From assembly GCA_035578175.1 (NCBI GenBank), contig JAQMRL010000015.1, forward strand, positions 19,773,672 to 19,837,671: DNA of 64,000 bases, written 5' to 3'. Both the position numbers and the translations under genes were made by a program. Source of the DNA: Catonia carolina. Taxonomy: Eukaryota > Arthropoda > Insecta > Hemiptera > Achilidae. The notes below the pieces were generated by a model that saw only the letters and a program-made list of their open reading frames with translations, was not told where the DNA came from and searched no databases. Below, one piece after another: positions 57,900 through 64,000 of this stretch (position 1 is its first letter; each line of letters begins with the position of its first letter).

Positions 57900-58330
57900 A
57901 ACCCGTTGCGAACACTGCACTCTTGTTTCAATGCCGTAGCCGTAAACCCAGTTTTCGTCTCTGTTATGATCCTTTACCTGAATGTTGCATCATCATTGGC
58001 TTGTTCAAGAAGTTACCGACAAACTACCACACGATGTTCTTTTTGCTGTTCGGTCATCAAACGGGGAACAAACTTTGTTGCAACTCACAAACCAAGTTCA
58101 ATTTTTCAGTTAAAATTTCATGGTACGATCCAATTGAGATGCCAACCTCTTCTGAAAGTTCTCTGACAGTCAATCGGCGATTTACACCCACCAGATTATG
58201 GATTTTCCTAACTTGAGCTTGAGGAGAATCATCTCCTCAAGCTTGTTTCAAAAGTTGAAATGTTTCTGTGAAAGTTTTCCCCTGCTTCACGCGAAATTTC
58301 ACGTTGCACCTTTGCTCCCGAATTTCGCAC
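57900..58330 (-). pseudogene. mariner transposase, scrambled internal fragment
   Basis: The minus strand conceptually reads VRKIHNLVGVNRRLTVREL-EEVGIS (second HTH), then FVPRLMTEQQKEHR and RIITETKTGF, the region around the first catalytic Asp. Here that Asp is replaced in the ETKTG reading. Stops and a frameshift are present. The second and third catalytic Asp regions are missing. Confidence 0.65.
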
Positions 58331-58526
58331 ATTACAAAAATCGTCACTAGCACTTAAACACGTCGTACTAAAAATAGAACACCACGAAAATTAAATGAGA
58401 TGTCAACAATCCAAGAAAATGTGTTCACAAAAGGATTGACGCAGAACAGTGTGCCACCAACCGCACGTCGCTGAATATCTGCATTAGCGCGTAATTCATA
58501 AAGTTCGGTTATTTTTTGAACATACG

Positions 58527-59039
58527 CATGGGCGGGATCTGGGGGGGGCAAGGGGGGGCACTTGCCCCCCCAATATTCTACTGGTATACATTTTTAACCA
58601 AGTTAGTGTATCGAAAAAATAATTTTAGTCTAGCTATCATGGAAAATATTTTGAAGTTGACATTTTGGCGTCTTAAAGAATATTTCACAATCAATTTGTA
58701 TGTGCAATAAAAAAAAAGGTCCAATAAAAATGTGTTAATGGTTAAATAAGTTAATACTATTTTTTAACATTTAAAAACATTGTTATTGGACCATTTTAGA
58801 TCAATTTTAGGTTTACATCAATTGGGAGTTAAAATGACGTTTTAACGTTAAAATCCCAACAAAATTTACTTTTTAATTTAGCCTAAAAACAGCCCTAAAA
58901 TTGAGTTGAAGGCAATAAAAATCTCAAAATTTTCCGGGGGAGGTCCCCCGGACCCCCCCCTTGTGCTGGGGGGTATTCCATACCCCCCAGACCCCCCGGT
59001 ATTTGCCCCCCCAATGACTCCCGCCAAATCCCGCCAATG
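58527..59039. mobile_element. GC-run MITE inside the mariner end
   Basis: The 16-bp imperfect inverted ends CATGGGCGGGATCTGG and the inverse of CATTGGCGGGATTTGG are flanked by ACATACG (58520-58526, 59040-59046). G/C homopolymer runs (GGGGGGGGCAAGGGGGGG and later CCCCCC blocks) lie near both ends. No ORF. The 7-8 bp target size fits hAT- or P-type elements. Confidence 0.75.
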
Positions 59040-59051
59040 ACATACGTCGTA

Positions 59052-61110
59052 TTTTTTGAATCTTTAAAGGCTAAAATATTTGTTAAATCTTTCCCCTGTG
59101 ATCTTTTACTAATTCGTTTATGTTTCTTTTTAATATTATATGTATGTGTTTTATGTTTTGTTGGTAAGGTGTTGGTTGTAACGTGGTGATAACCAGTTTT
59201 GTAAATATTTACATCAAATTATTTCTATTTTTAATAATCTATTATTAGTTTATATAATATATATGTAATAAATATTAGATTAAATGTAGATTTATTATAT
59301 AATTTTCATATAGAAATGTACTATAGAATATAAATAATATTTTTAATCACATTGTTATACATTTTATATACTGTGATTCATAATTCAGTAAAATCGGTCT
59401 AAACTGGAAAAAAATATTCTAATAATATGGAAAAACTTTTAAATATATATATATATATATATAATTATGAGTTTTGTTTAATCTTATTTCGCTTGTAGAA
59501 TGTGTAGTCATCACGAAACCATCTGTTTAGTGGTATACCTATTTTCTTTTTCCCACCTGATCTATGTTAGTATACATGAATGAAAAATCCTTAGATTGAC
59601 TCACTCAATCATTTGTTTCGAAATGCCTAAATATAAAAGGCCGTGAATTTGAAATTTGGTATTTTCTATATATGTTTCATTGGAGGATTTTCAAAGTTAC
59701 CTGTCTTGTTTTAACCCATTATATCGAAACCGTATCATTGAATAATATTGATATTTATAAATTAGGGTTATGGTATATTTTAACTGTAGGGTAAACAATG
59801 AAAATAAATTGTTTTTCCATTTTATCAAAAGTTTGATAATTATCGATTACTGTGGGTTAATTAACAACGGGTTTGAGCATATTACGAAACCCAACCCCAA
59901 AAATCAAACACAAGACCTTCCGGTTTAAACGTTAGTATACACTTACCACTGCACCACGTAATCGGCTAATAAATATTTATTTTGGAACTCGAATGTATGT
60001 TACTTTGTATAAGACAAAATGATCTGTTCTGTGGAAATTATCTGGAGACACCAAGATAAACCAGGATTAAAACAACAAACCAAAAAAATTTATTACTTTT
60101 TTCAATTTCAAACGATTTTAAGGTTTCTGATTCTTAAAAAAAAATAATATTGTTGTCATCCATGATTTAATAATACGTGACCATTTCAGTAGTTCAGTGG
60201 TTAATGCACTACTTCCAGGTAAAAAGTTTCAGGTTTGATTCCCAGCTAGGGTCTAGAAATTTTAAGCTGTTTTAACCCAGTGGTTCATAAACCGTGGTAG
60301 TGTTATTAATGAATAAATTGGAGATTCAAATTGGTCAAACTTTTAAATAAAAATAACAGAGGTTTTTTGACAATTTTGTTTTAGAATACGCAAAAAATGG
60401 TAAACACACACAGGATTTTAAAAATATTGTAAAAGTCATACTAGATCAATTTATTATTTTACAATTTAAAAAATCTTTGAAGACGTGGCTTTCTCTTCTC
60501 CCACTACATTGCATCGATACTATTCCTGTACTATCAATCCAGTGATTAATCATCGCTGACGCTGCTCCCATTATCACAAAGGAGAAGTTAGAGTGGGGAA
60601 TTCTTCCCCAGTCTTTAGGTGGCGCATGAGTACAGAAAATTTTTTACTTTGTTTTCTGTTATAGAATTCCCTTTTAGACAAATTTTACTGTATTTTATAT
60701 GAATAAAAGTGCTTTAAATATTAATTAAATACGCTTTGCAAATACCGTCACGTTAAAAATATAACATTAATTACGTATATTTTTCTAAACGTTAATTTTT
60801 CACAAATATTTAATATTTTTACAAGTTTTCTTTTGTACGATTATTAACTTCAAACCAAAATGCAATCAGTGTTTGTGTCTTAAGGTATAACATTGTTATT
60901 ATTACTATTAAGTTAATAAATAGTGACTTTGTTTTTTAAGTTAATCCATTTTCAAATTCCATCCTACAAGTCAAATTATAATTATATGTGTGATAACTAT
61001 TATGTATTTGTAATATTTATGTAATTATTATATATTTAAAAAAATAAATAAAAACATATATGTAAGTGTTCTAATTCTGAAGGTGTTTTTATTTATTGGT
61101 TCCTATAACA
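59052..61110. other. AT-rich, mostly unassigned
   Basis: It contains (TA)n at 59445-59464, tRNA-like heads near 59900-59962 (-) and 60190-60262 (+), and otherwise nothing recognised. Confidence 0.4.
60190..60262 (+). mobile_element. tRNA-like SINE F head
   Basis: TAGTTCAGTGGTTAATGCAC (A box) and CAGGTTTGATTCCCAGCTAG (B box). The sequence after the B box (CCCAGCTAGGGTCTA) also follows the heads at 6245 and 32679. Confidence 0.5.
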
Positions 61111-61112
61111 CA

Positions 61113-61428
61113 GGGCTACAAAAAATAGTTCTGTTTCTTATTATATGTTCAGCCAAAATTATATAACTAAAGCATTTAAGAACAGAAGAGGTAGAAGTGT
61201 AAAAGACACTAGTCAGTGTTATCTCCTCTGAGAGTAATGAATTTCATTATACAGCCAGACCCTGTGGTGAATGAAGTGAAAGTGACACTTACAGGGTGGA
61301 AAGGTAAATGCCTTTCGGAGGGCCTGGCATGCTGATAAGCATAGGCTACTTTTTCACTCAGTGAGAGAGGCAATGAAACCACCTCACTCCTCTTGAGAAA
61401 TCAACCTTTCCGCTGACGACCTAAACAC
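61113..61428 (+). mobile_element. B-family retroelement, diverged
   Basis: It spans ACAGGGCTACAAAAAATAGT to GACGACCTAAACA, with a deletion before the tail. It is followed 20-30 bp later by an inverted copy. Confidence 0.7.
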
Positions 61429-61454
61429 TCCCATAACATAGTTTTTTTCAACAT

Positions 61455-61822
61455 TGAGATTTCAGAGATTGGTTTGAACCTCTTGGAGGCTTTACTAAGT
61501 AAAACGAGAAGTGAGATGGTTTACCAAGCCTTCATCACTGAGTGGAAAAGTATGCTTATCAGCATGCCAGGCCCTCTGAAAAGTATATTTTTTCCACTCT
61601 GCTAATGACACCTTCACTTCATTCATCATAGGGTCTGGCTGTATAATGAAATTCATTACTCTCAGAGCAGATAACGGTGACTAGTGTCTTTTACACCTCT
61701 ACCTCTTCTGTTCTTAAATATTTCGGTCGTTTAATCGGGTGACCATGTGATAAGAAACACAACTATTTTTTTGTAGCCGTGAAACTAGCAGATCGAGTGC
61801 AAATAATTTAACACTCCTGTCA
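61455..61822 (-). mobile_element. B-family retroelement, diverged
   Basis: It spans TTTGAACCTCTTGGAGGC to TTTAACACTCC. The tail lacks the GTTGTTTAGGTC part. It is tail-to-tail with its neighbour. Confidence 0.7.
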
Positions 61823-62134
61823 GTTGTCAACTAAACGTATCCACAGACTAGATAAACTATGCCTGTTAGAGATGTAAAACTAAAAACTTTTTGGTGTGGG
61901 TGAGTCTTACTTTGTATGTTAAGTACAGTTTGGAATAAATTAAATTGCTGGGGATACTAAATAAGTATTATGGGGTAAGATTTTTAAAAGATTTGAAACT
62001 GCAAAAAAGTGTGGGTACGAAGATAACTGCTGAATATAAAACCTATTTCAGCAAAATAAAATCTAAAATGATATAAACATAACACTTTGTTCTAGTTTTT
62101 GAGTAATCCTAATGATTTAATAACTGGAAACAAA
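61823..62134. other. No recognised feature
   Basis: AT-rich; nothing assigned. Confidence 0.4.
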
Positions 62135-63065
62135 TGGTTTGAAAGACTCACACGACTATTATGTATTGCTCATGTATGTAAATAATGAAAATTGTAACCT
62201 ACAAAATTGTAATTGTAATGTAATTGAAACCTACGTTTAATTCTTAGTAAATAATCTAAAATGAAAGAGAAACCTTTTTTTAATCATGAGTGAGCGACGC
62301 TAAATGAAAATCAACCTCTGTAGAACTTAAAAATATGGAAAATCATTAATTGACCCTAAAGTAATTTCTGCAGAAAAAATCTTGAAATGAAAGTTGTAAA
62401 TTCTTTAATTTCCTACAATTTTGATAACATACAGTTTTGTCGTTAAATGCATACTAAGGCCGCAATCAGAAAAATCCCATTTTTTACTGATTTTTATGAG
62501 AAAAATACAGAAAATCACTAATTGACTCTAAACTAAGCGTTGTTGAAAGAAATGCTTGAAATAAAAGTTGTAGGGTTTTCAATTTTCCTCAACTTTAATT
62601 ATATCCGCTATAATGCATATTAAGGCCGCAATCTTTAAAATACATAGAACACGAGAGAAGTAATTTCAGCAGACAGATCGCTTACCTTACCTTGTAGAGC
62701 ACAAGAAATAGTTACAGTTAATGAGGCGTTTTTTAAAAAATTCGTAGCCGTTTTTTGAGAAAGTAGCAAAACAGTAAAAAATTTCACGAATAAACTATTA
62801 CTTCCAATCGACCGATTTTGATGAAATTGTTTCTGTCGGATTTCCTAATGGTACCTAACTTAATTTCAAAGTTTCAAGTTTCCAAGTTCCAAATTTCCAA
62901 TTTTCTGTTTTCAAGATTTTTGTTCTCACACAGACTAATTACTAAAATAATGGTTTTTTTAAGTTTAGGGGCAATGAAAATGTCTACTTCCGGTGAAAAC
63001 TCGATATGGAAAAATTGACATGAAACAATACTTTCTTTCCCTTTACATATAGGGCAAGAGAAAAT
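62135..63065 (-). mobile_element. A-family repeat, diverged, full span
   Basis: It is collinear with the consensus from GACTCACACGACTATT to GGGCAAGAGAAAATA. The microsatellite is lost (TTCTCACACAGAC). Confidence 0.7.
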
Positions 63066-63177
63066 AAAACACAAAAAATAAAACATCAGTTAGAGAAAGT
63101 TTAATAGACTTCTTATTGGTTTTTAAAAAAGAATTTCTTGAACTTTCATAATTAAAAAGAGAAATAAATGAAATAAT

Positions 63178-63821
63178 TTAGAACTTCCGTAACTCGAATT
63201 TTCTATAATTCAATTTAATTTGGTTCCTTTGGATTTAATCGTTTAAATTAGCATCCATAACTCGAATTTTTGTAACTCGAACTTCTTGTTTGAAATTTTT
63301 TTAAAAATCCGAATTCTTTTCTGTTTTTAACGTACCGGTAAATGTTTTCTTAGCCTGGAATAGAACAAGGTGTATTAAACTGTCTGCAAGAATTAGTACG
63401 CGGGGAAAACTTTCCCATATCACACCTGATATCTCGAAGCATTACTGGTGTAATGCTCCGAGAAAATCAAATCAATTAGCGATGCAACATGATCATAAAA
63501 TTTAATGCCAGCAGTAGAAGAACTGTAATATTAAAAATCGCTCAAAGGAATCGTTCAAAGGTTATTTGTGATGAAAATACCACAGTTTCTAACTAAGACT
63601 GTTAAAATTTCAAGCAGTCAATATTAACTTCCCCTAATCAAAAGTTACAGCGCAGAAGATTAGTTTAATGCCATTAAAACAAAATTATTACTTAAATGTT
63701 TAACATTTATATTTAAAAATTAATCATAACTATAGTTTTGTTGTTCTGTATTTCGAATTTTCTTTAACTCGAATTAGTACCATATTTATTCCTTACGTGA
63801 TTCGAGTTATGGAAATTCAAC
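63178..63821. mobile_element. pogo/Tigger-like element 4, degenerate
   Basis: The right end in inverse reads CAGTTGAATTTCCATAACTC. The left end, which has lost CAGT, reads GAACTTCCGTAACTCGAA. Repeats of TAACTCGAA occur near both ends. The interior (about 63340-63600) has no open transposase frame. Confidence 0.55.
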
Positions 63822-64000
63822 TGAGCCAAAGCAGTCTTCAAAAGAGTGTTCGTAGAGGGGGATACCGACATGTATACTATATAGTTGGAAGGCAGGTCAT
63901 GGTCGACAGAGGCCGTTTCTAACCGTCAAACGGCAGCTGCTTTCCTTCTTCTCATGTACCGCAGTGCTGCAGTATATTTTGATGTACCACATGATGTCTG
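63822..64000. other. No recognised feature
   Basis: More GC than average, but no coding or repeat match was seen before the window ends. Confidence 0.3.

Larger units (their letters stand above)
57683..59049. mobile_element. mariner element 4 with about 210-bp inverted ends, split by a GC-rich MITE
   Basis: CGAGGTCTGTTCAAAAAATA at the left has its inverse at 58503-58526 plus 59047-59049, once the nested element is removed. TA flanks both sides (57681-57682, 59050-59051). Inverted similarity runs inward about 210 bp (to AGTGACGATTTTTGTAATGT / its inverse at 58331-58350). Confidence 0.8.

Overview
The window looks like an arthropod nuclear genome, most likely an insect. It is strongly AT-rich, has spliceosomal-looking signals, and is packed with eukaryotic transposons: mariner/Tc1, pogo/Tigger, TTAA-target (piggyBac-type), Harbinger-type, jockey-like and other LINEs, and tRNA-headed SINEs. 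A hemipteran is my guess, but the sequence does not prove it. I see no bacterial, viral or organellar segment.

Only two host genes can be supported, both on the + strand in the first 9.2 kb. The first (1-1439) is the last exon of a protein rich in Asn, Glu, Asp and Tyr, cut by the left window edge. Its 3' end was hit by a foldback-like insertion exactly at the stop codon. A duplicated, uninterrupted copy of the same tail survives 3.5 kb downstream. The second gene (6855-9098) is intact. It encodes a secreted protein with two tiers of Gly/Pro/Gln repeats, an Ala/Gly/Leu-rich hydrophobic segment, and a Cys-containing, heavily N-glycosylated domain. Its TGA stop is followed in frame by CAA TTA, the classical leaky-stop context. 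Read-through would add 25 residues that look like a GPI-anchor signal. One gene could therefore yield a secreted and a membrane-tethered form of a protein laid out like a vertebrate prion/Shadoo protein. This is the main discovery candidate.

From about 9.2 kb to the right end I find no host gene. The region is layered mobile DNA. One family, called A here (about 1 kb), has about 20 whole or partial copies covering roughly 14-15 kb. It has 13-bp inverted repeats (terminal at one end, subterminal at the other), a 3' terminal stem-loop, an internal TG/CA microsatellite and insertion between T runs. This layout matches Helentron-associated (HINE/DINE-1-like) non-autonomous elements. A second family, B (up to about 390 bp), shows 5' truncation and 9-11 bp target duplications. 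Family C is a tRNA-derived SINE with a palindrome in its head. D, E and F are further tRNA-like repeats.

DNA transposons are mostly internally deleted: mariners at 17.9, 21.7 and 57.7 kb, a mariner-like HTH element at 44.3 kb, Tiggers at 10.2, 42.6, 53.1 and 63.2 kb, TTAA elements at 9.3, 28.2 and 38.2 kb, and a Harbinger-type shell at 52.6-55.1 kb enclosing a Tigger and an A element. Many insertions are nested, and several can be checked against an intact 'empty' site in the same window, so the order of events can be read directly.
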